Positions 1 to 7,458 of a stretch of 31,040 nt of DNA are shown in pieces. The notes beneath the pieces were generated by a model, which saw nothing but the letters and a program-made list of their open reading frames with translations, did no database searches and was not told the origin of the DNA. The DNA comes from HGM10611 sp964384805 (lineage in GTDB: Bacteria; Bacillota_I; Bacilli_A; ML615J-28; CAG-313): the NCBI GenBank assembly GCA_964384805.1, contig CAYLLO010000012.1, positions 1-31,040 of the forward strand, in the 5' to 3' direction. A program made the position numbers and the translations under genes. Each line of letters opens with the position of its first letter. Position 1 is the stretch's first letter.

Positions 1-36
1 GTGTACGTTTATAAACTATATTATTGGAGGTTTAAT

Positions 37-438
37 ATGAAATTTTGTAGTAAATGTGGTAAGGAATTAGTAGATGAGGCTGTAGTATGCGTAGGATGTG
101 GTTGTCCAGTCGATTCTAAACAACAAACAAGTCAACAATATCCACAATCTAATCAACAATTCACACAATATGTGAATTATCCTGTAAAGAAAGAGAAAAA
201 ATATGGTGGTTTAGCAACTGCTGCTAAAGTTTTTGCGATTATCTCAACTGTTATTTCTGGGTTTTCACTATTACCTTTAGCATGGTGTCTTCCTATAACA
301 ATATCTTTCTGTAACAAGGTTAATAATGGCGAAAAAGTAGGCTTAGGATTAAAAATATGTATGCTTATATTTGTAAGTAGACTAGCTGGTATATTTGCAT
401 TAGTTATGGGTAAACCTAAAGAAAAAGAAGATTGCTAA
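37..438 (+). CDS. Zinc-ribbon membrane protein of unknown function
   Basis: 133 residues. An N-terminal zinc ribbon is visible: Cys4-x2-Cys7 and Cys18-x2-Cys21, the second followed by Gly. Residues about 28-46 are a Gln/Asn-rich linker, a Lys-rich stretch follows at about 51-56, and two hydrophobic segments (about 59-90 and 105-122) look membrane-spanning. The C-terminus is charged (KPKEKED). The start is ATG at 37 because a TTGGAGG ribosome binding site sits 6 bases upstream; the frame is open to the window edge, but that part has no ribosome binding site. Small proteins combining a zinc ribbon with transmembrane helices are common in Bacillota and mostly uncharacterised. No partner is visible and its upstream neighbour lies outside the window. 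I do not assign a function. Confidence 0.8.
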   Translation: MKFCSKCGKELVDEAVVCVGCGCPVDSKQQTSQQYPQSNQQFTQYVNYPVKKEKKYGGLATAAKVFAIISTVISGFSLLPLAWCLPITISFCNKVNNGEKVGLGLKICMLIFVSRLAGIFALVMGKPKEKEDC

Positions 439-446
439 TATTTAAG

Positions 447-500
447 AATAGTAGACTTATATAATGGAAAATATCCATTTTATAGGTCTACTATTTTTTT
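447..500 (+). terminator. Intrinsic terminator after the zinc-ribbon gene
   Basis: A long hairpin with about 22 paired positions (447-468 with 474-495, one mismatch and one G-U) and a 5-base loop, followed directly by a run of T. It begins 8 bases after the stop codon at 438 and separates this gene from the convergent HAD gene ending at 515. Confidence 0.85.
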
Positions 501-514
501 AGTACCCTTAATGA

Positions 515-1321
515 TTAATGATTATCATTTCTTTGATTAACTATCTTATCTATATAATCAAATGCTTTTTTAATTCCATTATTTAAGATGTCATCAGTAA
601 TATAGGTTGCATGTTTTAAGGCTTGTTCACTACTATTTTTCATAGCTATTGAATACTTAACAATCGCGAACATTTCTAAATCATTATCGCCATTACCTAT
701 TGCGAAAGTATTTTCTGGTTGGTATTCTAAATGTTCTAAAATTGTTTTAATTCCATTAGCTTTTGAATGATTTTTTATTAAGACATCTCCCCCATATTGT
801 CCCCAAGGAACCACATCGACATTAGGAGTTTTATCGGCCATTCTTAAAATATTTTCACGTTCTCCTAAAATCCAAGCCATACCATATGGTAATTCCATAT
901 TATAATTAAACCCTTGCATATCTTTAATAGTTCCTTCATCACTACCATCTAGAACTCGTTCGGTAATTTCATTAGTCTTAGTAATATAACAATCATCTGG
1001 GGTTGTAAGAGCTAAAATAATATTTTCTTTTTGACAACTTTCAATCAGTTTTTCTACATCTTCTTTTTTAAAAGAATCAGCTCTTAAAATATGTTCATCG
1101 TAAACAACATATCCTCCATTCATTAAAACCATTCCTTTAAATAAAGGTAAATATGGTTTCAATGGCCCTAAAATAAACTTAGTTCTTCCTGTTGATAAAT
1201 ACAAATCATATTTGTATTGGTATTTTTTTAAAGTTTTAATTGTTGATTCCGGAATACTTCGCGTATAATTATCATAAAGTGTTCCATCAAAGTCAATGAA
1301 TACCGCAATTCTATTATTCAT
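515..1321 (-). CDS. Cof-type HAD-superfamily hydrolase
   Basis: 268 residues, the usual size for the Cof/IIB subfamily of haloacid dehalogenase phosphatases. Motif I is DFDGTLYD with the catalytic pair Asp10 and Asp12; motif IV is GNGDNDLE near residues 211-218, where acidic residues bind Mg2+. The region between them should form the type-II cap that selects the substrate. Relatives dephosphorylate sugar phosphates, FMN or other small phosphorylated metabolites in the cytoplasm; the substrate cannot be read from sequence. The start is supported by AAAGGAG about 9 bases upstream. It is a single-gene unit, divergent from RNase J across a 190-bp spacer and convergent with the zinc-ribbon gene. 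Confidence 0.9.
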   Translation of the reverse strand: MNNRIAVFIDFDGTLYDNYTRSIPESTIKTLKKYQYKYDLYLSTGRTKFILGPLKPYLPLFKGMVLMNGGYVVYDEHILRADSFKKEDVEKLIESCQKENIILALTTPDDCYITKTNEITERVLDGSDEGTIKDMQGFNYNMELPYGMAWILGERENILRMADKTPNVDVVPWGQYGGDVLIKNHSKANGIKTILEHLEYQPENTFAIGNGDNDLEMFAIVKYSIAMKNSSEQALKHATYITDDILNNGIKKAFDYIDKIVNQRNDNH

Positions 1322-1474
1322 CTTATCTTACTCCTTTCATTTTATCTAAAATACCAAAATTTTCCTAGTTCCAAAAATCTTATAATAAAAGTATCTTTAC
1401 GTTACCTACACATATTATACTATAATTTCATTTTTTTAAAGTTTGTTTTGCTTATTACTTTTAAAAATGCAAGT

Positions 1475-1503
1475 TTTTTGTTATACTATATATATATTAT
1501 AAT
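1475..1503 (+). promoter_or_regulatory. Possible promoter(s) of the RNase J gene
   Basis: Two -10-like hexamers occur, TATACT at 1482-1487 and TATAAT at 1498-1503, with only a weak T-rich -35 region upstream. Use of the second would start the transcript within a few bases of the ATG at 1512. AT richness makes chance matches likely. Confidence 0.35.
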
Positions 1504-1511
1504 ATAAATTT

Positions 1512-3245
1512 ATGGAAAGGAGAAAATATTATAAACAAAATATGAAAAATAATACCAATAACAAAAGACATAAAAATCCTAAAACTAGTTCGGATATTAA
1601 AGTATTTTCATTAGGTGGACTAGGCGTTGTAGGGATGAATATGTATGTTGTCGAATGTGATAATGAAATAATTGTTATGGATGCTGGAATTTTGTTCGCA
1701 GATGATACAACTCCTGGCGTTGATTATATCATTCCTGATTTTACATATTTACAAGAAAATGAAAATCGTATTGTTGGTTTATTTATTACCCACGGACATG
1801 AAGACCATATTGGGGGCTTACCTTTTTTACTCCAAAAGGTTAAAATTCCTGTAATATATGCATCAGGAATTGCCTTGAGTTTAATAAAAAATAAGATGAT
1901 GGAATTTCCTAATATTAAGTATAATTTGCAAGGTTTTAATAATACAACTGAAATAACTTATAAAAACTTTAAAGTTTCTTTTTTTAGAACTAATCACAGC
2001 GTTCCTGATTCATATGGTATTGCGATTAAAACAAGACTAGGCTACATTGTTAATACTGGTGATTTTAAATTTGACTTTACTCCAGTTGGTGCTCCATCTG
2101 ACTATTATAAAATGGCCAAATTAGGTGAAGAAGGGGTTCTTTGTTTACTAGCCGATAGTACTAATTCAGATGTTACAACTTTTTCCTCATCTGAAAAAAA
2201 GATTGCCAGCACAATTAAGCAGTTAATTTCTACCATTGATGGTCGAATTATAATTGCCACTTTTGCTTCTAATGTTTATCGTGTACAACAAATCATTGAA
2301 GCATGTGCTAGTTTAGGTAGAAAAATTGCGGTATTTGGACATTCAATGGACAAAAATATAGAAGCTGCAATGAAATCCAAGTATATTAATGTTCCTAAAG
2401 ATATTTTTATTAGTCCCCGTGAATTGAGCAATTACCCACCTGAACAAGTTACCATTCTTTGTACTGGTTCACAAGGAGAACCTCTGGCAGCATTATCAAG
2501 AATTGCTAATGGAACTCATAAACAAATTAAATTACTTCCTGGTGACACTGTAATTTATTCTAGTAAACCCATTCCTGGTAATGAACACTTTATCAACCGC
2601 AACATCAATATGCTTGTTAAAAATGGCGCTAATGTCATCAAAAATAGCCCTTTAACTGATACACATACTACTGGGCATGCCTCAATTGATGAAATTAAAT
2701 TAATGTTTTCCTTAATAAAACCTAAATATTTTATGCCCGTTCATGGTGAATACAATATGCTTAAACAACATGCTAGTATTGCTGCTGAAATGGGAGTTAA
2801 AAAAGAGCATTGTTTCTGTTTAGATTGTGGTGATGTCTTAACTTTTAAGGATAAAGGGAACCCTAAGATTATTAAAAATGGGGTTTTCGCATCCGACATT
2901 TATTTAGATTCTAACTTAAGTGATGTGGATAGCAATATTTTGAAAGAACGTAAGCATTTGGCAGATGAAGGTTTGTTATCAATCATTGTTACTATTAATA
3001 AACAAAAACATTTGATAACTAAACCAGTAATTGCTTCAGTTGGATTTATTGATGTCAATAAATCTAAAAAACTAGTTGATGATTTAACAAATAAAACAAC
3101 CGAAATTGTTAGTGAAATATTAAATAAATATAAAATCATTAATGTTATGGCTATTAAATCACAACTTGTAATGCGTTTATCTCAATATATTTATGATCAA
3201 ATTGAACATCGACCATTTATTGTTCCAATCATCAATATAATGTAA
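1512..3245 (+). CDS. rnj: Ribonuclease J (metallo-beta-lactamase RNase)
   Basis: 577 residues. RNase J is a cytoplasmic 5'-3' exo- and endoribonuclease central to mRNA decay and rRNA maturation in Bacillota. The beta-lactamase fold is clear: T-H-G-H-E-D-H at residues 93-99 (His94, His96, Asp98, His99 bind metal), NHSVPDS with His162, NTGDF with Asp184, CTGSQGEP in the beta-CASP region and MPVHGEY. A C-terminal domain follows, as in B. subtilis RnjA/RnjB; I cannot tell which paralog it is. The start is uncertain. A GAAAGGAG sequence lies inside the frame at 1515-1522, no start codon lies at normal distance from it, ATG 1542 is 19 bases downstream, and ATG 1512 has no ribosome binding site. Confidence 0.93.
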   Translation: MERRKYYKQNMKNNTNNKRHKNPKTSSDIKVFSLGGLGVVGMNMYVVECDNEIIVMDAGILFADDTTPGVDYIIPDFTYLQENENRIVGLFITHGHEDHIGGLPFLLQKVKIPVIYASGIALSLIKNKMMEFPNIKYNLQGFNNTTEITYKNFKVSFFRTNHSVPDSYGIAIKTRLGYIVNTGDFKFDFTPVGAPSDYYKMAKLGEEGVLCLLADSTNSDVTTFSSSEKKIASTIKQLISTIDGRIIIATFASNVYRVQQIIEACASLGRKIAVFGHSMDKNIEAAMKSKYINVPKDIFISPRELSNYPPEQVTILCTGSQGEPLAALSRIANGTHKQIKLLPGDTVIYSSKPIPGNEHFINRNINMLVKNGANVIKNSPLTDTHTTGHASIDEIKLMFSLIKPKYFMPVHGEYNMLKQHASIAAEMGVKKEHCFCLDCGDVLTFKDKGNPKIIKNGVFASDIYLDSNLSDVDSNILKERKHLADEGLLSIIVTINKQKHLITKPVIASVGFIDVNKSKKLVDDLTNKTTEIVSEILNKYKIINVMAIKSQLVMRLSQYIYDQIEHRPFIVPIINIM

Positions 3246-3269
3246 TAAAAATAAATTCCCATTTATTTG

Positions 3270-3290
3270 CCTGACTTTGTCAGGTTTTTT
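3270..3290 (+). terminator. Intrinsic terminator of the RNase J gene
   Basis: A 6-bp stem (CCTGAC with GTCAGG), a TTT loop and a run of six T, starting 25 bases after the RNase J stop codon. Confidence 0.85.
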
Positions 3291-3304
3291 ATATTACGAA
3301 AATT

Positions 3305-3339
3305 AAAAAAGCTTCTAAGAGTTGTTCTTAGAAGTTTTT
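3305..3339. terminator. Bidirectional terminator overlapping the M42 peptidase stop
   Basis: A 9-bp perfect stem (CTTCTAAGA at 3312-3320 with TCTTAGAAG at 3326-3334) is flanked by A-run and T-run, so it can end transcripts from both sides. On the minus strand one arm includes the peptidase stop codon at 3328-3330. For RNase J it would be a second, back-up terminator. Confidence 0.8.
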
Positions 3340-4359
3340 ATTATTTAAATTATCAATATAACTTTCAATCAATTTGATGGTATTAATTATTCCTTCTACA
3401 TGGGTTCTTTCCATACCATGTGAGGCATGAATTCCCGCACCAATTAAAGCAGCTTTAATATCTGCTCCTCCTCTTAAGGCGGCACTTGCATCTGATGAAT
3501 AGAATGGGTAAATGTCAACTGCATAATTAAGATTTTCTTTTTCCGCCAAAGTAATTAGTTTTGAAGTCATCTCATAATCATATGGACCACTTGCATCTTT
3601 GGCACAAATAGAAACTTGTTCTTCAGTACATTCTAAATCTGTTCCAATACATCCCATATCTACTGCTAATAATTCATCTAAATATGGCACTTGACTTGCT
3701 CCATGACCTACTTCTTCATAAGTAGTAAAAATAATTTTTAAATTACAAGTTGGAACTTTATTTTGTTCTTTTAGTCTTTGAAGATAAGTAATTAAAATAA
3801 ATACACTAGCCTTATCATCTAAAAATCTTGTTTTAATATAACCACTTTCAGTGAAAGTAAATTTTGGTTCAATCGCAACAATATCGCCATTATTAATTCC
3901 CAACGCCAAAGTATCTTTCTTATTTTTAACATTTTCATCTAAACGAATATACATGTTATCTTCATCACGAGGTTTTGAGCGACTGTCTTTAAAAACATGA
4001 ACGCTAGGAGATGTTGATAAAATTGTTCCTGTATAAATTTTACCACTTCTTGTGTGAATTCGACAATACTCCCCATCTAACGTTGGTAATAACATTCCCC
4101 CTAGCATTGTAAAACGCAAATGGCCATTAGGCATTATTGAACGAACCATTAATCCTAAAGTATCTACATGAGCACTAAGCCCTAAAGTATACTCACTTTC
4201 CCCTTTAACTGAAACAATTAAATTTCCTTTTTTATTTCTTTCGGTCGGATATCCTAATTCTTTGATAACTTCTTCTAAATAACTTATAATCTTTTGAGTA
4301 TATCCTGTAGGGCTATCTATATTAAATATTTTTTCTAGTAATTGTAAATCTAATTTCAT
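3328..4359 (-). CDS. M42-family metallo-aminopeptidase
   Basis: 343 residues, normal for the M42 (glutamyl aminopeptidase / FrvX / former 'endoglucanase M') family, which form large tetrahedral cytoplasmic assemblies that trim peptides with two bound metal ions. Visible metal and catalytic motifs: SAHVDTLG (His64, Asp66), FLDDKAS (Asp181/182), TTYEEVGHG (Glu215 catalytic, Glu216 ligand), GTDLE (Asp241) and HGMERTH (His320). The start follows TGGAGG about 8 bases upstream. It lies 22 bp downstream of the exonuclease gene on the same strand, so it may share that transcript. The specific peptide substrate is unknown. Confidence 0.93.
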   Translation of the reverse strand: MKLDLQLLEKIFNIDSPTGYTQKIISYLEEVIKELGYPTERNKKGNLIVSVKGESEYTLGLSAHVDTLGLMVRSIMPNGHLRFTMLGGMLLPTLDGEYCRIHTRSGKIYTGTILSTSPSVHVFKDSRSKPRDEDNMYIRLDENVKNKKDTLALGINNGDIVAIEPKFTFTESGYIKTRFLDDKASVFILITYLQRLKEQNKVPTCNLKIIFTTYEEVGHGASQVPYLDELLAVDMGCIGTDLECTEEQVSICAKDASGPYDYEMTSKLITLAEKENLNYAVDIYPFYSSDASAALRGGADIKAALIGAGIHASHGMERTHVEGIINTIKLIESYIDNLNNKNF

Positions 4360-4381
4360 ATAACCTCCATTGATGTTTTAA

Positions 4382-5248
4382 TCATTTAATTTCTTCATTA
4401 ACGCGTTTTTTAAATAGATGATAAATCATACATGTTACAGAAGCATCTTCTAAAGCATCGTGTTCTTGACTATTATTAAATTGAGGATCAAGAAAGTTTA
4501 AAGCATTAAATAATCCAATATCACTTTTTTGTCCTAAATAGTTTTTCATAAGTTGCATTAGATTAACAAAATTTTTTCTAGTAGTAACTGGAGTTAAACT
4601 ATGCATTTTATAAAAAGCATCTAATGTAATAATGTCATTTTTCCCCCAAACATAAATAACGGGATCATATTCTTCCATATATTTTTTTATTCTTTTGTAA
4701 AAAGTTTTATATGTAATAGCCTTATTAAAATCTTCTTTTTCTAAATTTAAAAAATTGAAGGTGCGAGCATTCAACCCACTTTGATCTTTTGGTTTAACTA
4801 GTGATGATTCAGATAATATTACTTGTCCATCGCTATTTTCAATTAAAATACCGTATTGAATGATTTCGGTAACAAATGGTTTATCATTATTAAAATCATA
4901 TGACGGCATTGTAAACTCCATGTCCAAAAACATTTTGTTTGTTTGGCGGTTTAAAATACTAGCAACCCCTTTTTTGATGGTATCTATATCAAAATATACT
5001 GTTCTACGATGTCCTTTAATATAAATCATTTTAGTAAAATTAATTACTTCATAAGCTTTAAATTTGCCACGTACAACTGATTCATCTTTACATGTGAAAT
5101 AAACAAATAAACCTATTTGTAAATACATATTGAACTTCTTCATTTGTGAACGCGATAAATAGAAAAACTCTACTTTCCCTTTAATTAAAATTTCAAATAC
5201 TCTGTCTTCTGGATGAATTTTCCTAATTTTACCCGAAAACTGGTGCAT
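4382..5248 (-). CDS. DEDDh 3'-5' exonuclease (DnaQ/KapD-like) with N-terminal extension
   Basis: 288 residues. The exonuclease domain occupies about residues 105-285: FLDMEFT (Asp109, Glu111), a middle Asp in VWGKNDIITLD (Asp205/Asp210) and EHDALEDAS (His263, Asp268) make the DEDDh set of two-metal exonucleases. The first 100 residues are beta-rich and resemble a small nucleic-acid-binding barrel, but this is only inferred. The family includes DNA polymerase III epsilon, RNase T and Bacillus KapD; the exact role is open. The start has AGGTGAT upstream. Only 16 bp separate it from gerE, so the two are probably co-transcribed, which could place part of its expression in the mother cell late in sporulation. 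Confidence 0.82.
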   Translation of the reverse strand: MHQFSGKIRKIHPEDRVFEILIKGKVEFFYLSRSQMKKFNMYLQIGLFVYFTCKDESVVRGKFKAYEVINFTKMIYIKGHRRTVYFDIDTIKKGVASILNRQTNKMFLDMEFTMPSYDFNNDKPFVTEIIQYGILIENSDGQVILSESSLVKPKDQSGLNARTFNFLNLEKEDFNKAITYKTFYKRIKKYMEEYDPVIYVWGKNDIITLDAFYKMHSLTPVTTRKNFVNLMQLMKNYLGQKSDIGLFNALNFLDPQFNNSQEHDALEDASVTCMIYHLFKKRVNEEIK

Positions 5249-5264
5249 AGTATCACCTACCTTT

Positions 5265-5477
5265 TTATTTTAAAGTTATTTCTTTCATCTTAATTAATTC
5301 TAAAAGAGCTTGACTTCTGCTTTTTAATCCTAATTTTTGGATGACATTAGAAATATGATTACGAACTGTTTTGCTGCTAATACATAACTTTCCCGCAATA
5401 TCTTCAGTATCCATATTTTGAACTAAAAGGTTAAAAATTTCTCTTTCTCTATTAGTTAAGAACTTTTTTGTTTGCAT
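5265..5477 (-). CDS. gerE: GerE-like LuxR-family spore regulator
   Basis: 70 residues consisting only of a LuxR/GerE-type helix-turn-helix. From memory of B. subtilis GerE (74 residues), the core matches closely: LTxREREIF, then KTVRNHISN, QKLGLKSRSQA and LLELIKM close to the C-terminus. In Bacillus, GerE is the last mother-cell regulator, acting with sigma-K to control spore-coat genes. There is no receiver or ligand domain, as expected for GerE and unlike most LuxR regulators. The start is preceded by TGAGGG. A sigma-K-like promoter lies just upstream (5501-5529). The exonuclease gene follows after 16 bp. A different stand-alone LuxR HTH protein is the alternative, but length, sequence and promoter agree on GerE. 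Confidence 0.85.
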   Translation of the reverse strand: MQTKKFLTNREREIFNLLVQNMDTEDIAGKLCISSKTVRNHISNVIQKLGLKSRSQALLELIKMKEITLK

Positions 5478-5500
5478 TTAAATCCCTCATTTATCACTTT

Positions 5501-5529
5501 TAGTTTATGCATAAAAGTAATAAATGGTA
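5501..5529 (-). promoter_or_regulatory. Sigma-K-like promoter of gerE
   Basis: Read on the minus strand, GCATAAACTA fits the sigma-K -10 pattern CATAnnnTA (5501-5509, with the favoured G at 5510). Sixteen bases further upstream is TACC, fitting the loose -35 pattern mACm in three of four positions. It lies between the uvrC stop codon and the gerE start. In B. subtilis, gerE is transcribed by sigma-K. Confidence 0.55.
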
Positions 5530-5530
5530 A

Positions 5531-7309
5531 CTACTCATTTAAGGCTTTTAATAATCCTTCAGCAACTTTTTGAGAAAAGCCTAAAAAATGCAGTTCTTCA
5601 ACAGAAGATTTTTTAATATCTTCAATACTATCAAAATGTTCTAAAAGAATTTTTTTACGTTGTTTTCCAATTCCTTCGATATTATCAAGTTTAGATGATA
5701 AAGCACTTTCTGTATGTACTTTTTTAAAGAAAGTTACAGCAAAACGATGAACTTCATTTTGCATAGCCTCTAGCAATAAGAAAAGATTAGAATGTTTGTC
5801 AACCGCAATTTCTTTACCAGTCATATCAACAATTGCTCTTGTTCGGTGTTTATCATCTTTTACTAGTCCAATTAAATCAATATCATGAATATTCAACTTA
5901 TTTAAAATCTCTTGAATTGCTTTTACTTGCATTTTCCCGCCATCAGCAATAATTAAATTAGGTTTTCGTAAATTGTCTCTTAAAACTCTTGAATATCGAC
6001 GTTGTGTTACTTCTTGCATGGTATGGTAATCATCAGCTCCCTCAACAGTTTTTATTTTATACTTACGATAATCTTTATAAGATGGTACGCCATCTATATA
6101 TGTAACCATTGCACTAACACTATTTGTTCCCATAATATTCGAATTGTCAAATAATTCAATAACTTTCGGATATTTGATATTCAAAAGGCGTGCTAAATCT
6201 TCTAACGTTTCTGTTGTTCTTGAAATCTTAATTAATCGTTCTTTTTGGAGAGTATCCAAATTATTAGCCGCATTTTCTTTCACTAGTTCGACTAATTGTT
6301 TTTTAAGACCTTTAATCGGAATAAAGACTTTTGTATCTAATAAATCTTTCAGCAATTCTAAATCTTCAATATATGGAATTAATATTTCATTAGGTATTAA
6401 TGAATTATCTAAACTATAGAATTCGACAATATAACTAATTAACATTTCTTGAGGAGTATCTACCAAATCAAACACTTCGCCACTTCGCTCAATTATTTTG
6501 CCGCTACGCATATGAAATATTTGAATATTAATTAAATCATCTTTAATGGCGTATCCAAAAATATCCCGATCCACTCCATCACTTAAAGTCATTTTTTGCT
6601 TATCTTGTAAGGCTTCTAAACTAGTGAGCATTTCTCGATATTCGATGGCTTTTTCAAACTCTAATGCACAACTTGCATTTTGCATCTTTACTTTAATTTC
6701 ATCAATTAATTCTGTATCATAACCATTTAAAAACCTCGTAATACTGTTAATAATTGGTTCATAATCTGCTTTAGTGACTCTATTAACACAAGGTGCCAAA
6801 CATTCATTCATTGTATAGTATAAGCAATATTTTTTAGGCAAATTTTTACATTTACGTAGAGGATATATTTTATTAATTATTTCCACAGTATCTTTACATG
6901 CTTTAGCATTAGGATAAGGCCCAAACAATTTATTTTTATTCTTTCTTTTCAAAGAACCAATTTCTCTTGTCATAATAACTCTTGGATGAGCATCATTGGT
7001 TAAACATATATATGGGTAAGTTTTAGAATCCATCAACATAATATTATATTTAGGACGATATTCTTTAATGAAATTAAGTTCTAATAAAAAAGCTTCTTTT
7101 TCACTAGAAGTAATAATATATTCAAAGTCATCAATTTGACTAACCATCTTTGTGGTCTTCGCATCATGGCTTCCCACAAAATAACTCTTTAAACGATTTT
7201 GAAGAATTTTGGCTTTTCCAACATATATAATATTACCATCTTTATCTTTCATTTGATAACAACCAGGTTTGGCTGGAACTAAACTTAATTTATCTTTGAA
7301 ATCTTTCAT
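5531..7309 (-). CDS. uvrC: UvrABC system protein C
   Basis: 592 residues, full length for UvrC, the nuclease that cuts on both sides of a UvrB-marked DNA lesion in nucleotide excision repair. Domains in order: GIY-YIG nuclease (about residues 12-95, with GCYQM and YVGKAK); a Cys cluster spaced C-x7-C-x7-C-x3-C near 152-172, as in Fe-S-bearing UvrC proteins; a UVR domain that contacts UvrB (about 213-235); the RNase-H-like 5' nuclease domain (TYIDGVPS, IIADGGK); and C-terminal helix-hairpin-helix motifs (about 540-590). The start is preceded by a modest GGATAAGAG. It is transcribed toward gerE but no clear terminator separates them. Confidence 0.97.
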   Translation of the reverse strand: MKDFKDKLSLVPAKPGCYQMKDKDGNIIYVGKAKILQNRLKSYFVGSHDAKTTKMVSQIDDFEYIITSSEKEAFLLELNFIKEYRPKYNIMLMDSKTYPYICLTNDAHPRVIMTREIGSLKRKNKNKLFGPYPNAKACKDTVEIINKIYPLRKCKNLPKKYCLYYTMNECLAPCVNRVTKADYEPIINSITRFLNGYDTELIDEIKVKMQNASCALEFEKAIEYREMLTSLEALQDKQKMTLSDGVDRDIFGYAIKDDLINIQIFHMRSGKIIERSGEVFDLVDTPQEMLISYIVEFYSLDNSLIPNEILIPYIEDLELLKDLLDTKVFIPIKGLKKQLVELVKENAANNLDTLQKERLIKISRTTETLEDLARLLNIKYPKVIELFDNSNIMGTNSVSAMVTYIDGVPSYKDYRKYKIKTVEGADDYHTMQEVTQRRYSRVLRDNLRKPNLIIADGGKMQVKAIQEILNKLNIHDIDLIGLVKDDKHRTRAIVDMTGKEIAVDKHSNLFLLLEAMQNEVHRFAVTFFKKVHTESALSSKLDNIEGIGKQRKKILLEHFDSIEDIKKSSVEELHFLGFSQKVAEGLLKALNE

Positions 7310-7334
7310 AACTCTTATCCATTACCTTTTATAT

Positions 7335-7343
7335 AGTATATCA
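7335..7343 (-). promoter_or_regulatory. Extended -10 promoter candidate for uvrC
   Basis: On the minus strand TGATATACT is an extended -10 element (TGn plus TATACT) 26 bases upstream of the uvrC ATG. No convincing -35 is present, which is compatible with extended -10 promoters. It lies downstream of the terminator at 7382-7416. Confidence 0.4.
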
Positions 7344-7381
7344 CATTTTTTAAGATTTGGGTATTAATTTTATTATAAAAG

Positions 7382-7416
7382 AAAAAGGGACTAAAATATA
7401 TTTAATAGCCCTTTTT
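7382..7416 (-). terminator. Terminator of the repeat lipoprotein gene
   Basis: The arms at 7382-7389 and 7409-7416 pair as 8 bp (AAAAAGGG with CCCTTTTT), and CTA/TAG can extend the stem past a bulge. The 3' arm ends in a T run on either strand. It lies 43 bases beyond the lipoprotein stop codon. Confidence 0.65.
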
Positions 7417-7458
7417 AACTAGAATTTGAATTTATAAATCTATTGTTTTTAAATGTTT

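Noticed and set aside
6144..6419. Plus-strand open frame of 91 codons inside uvrC
   Set aside because: Antisense to a highly conserved gene and without a ribosome binding site.
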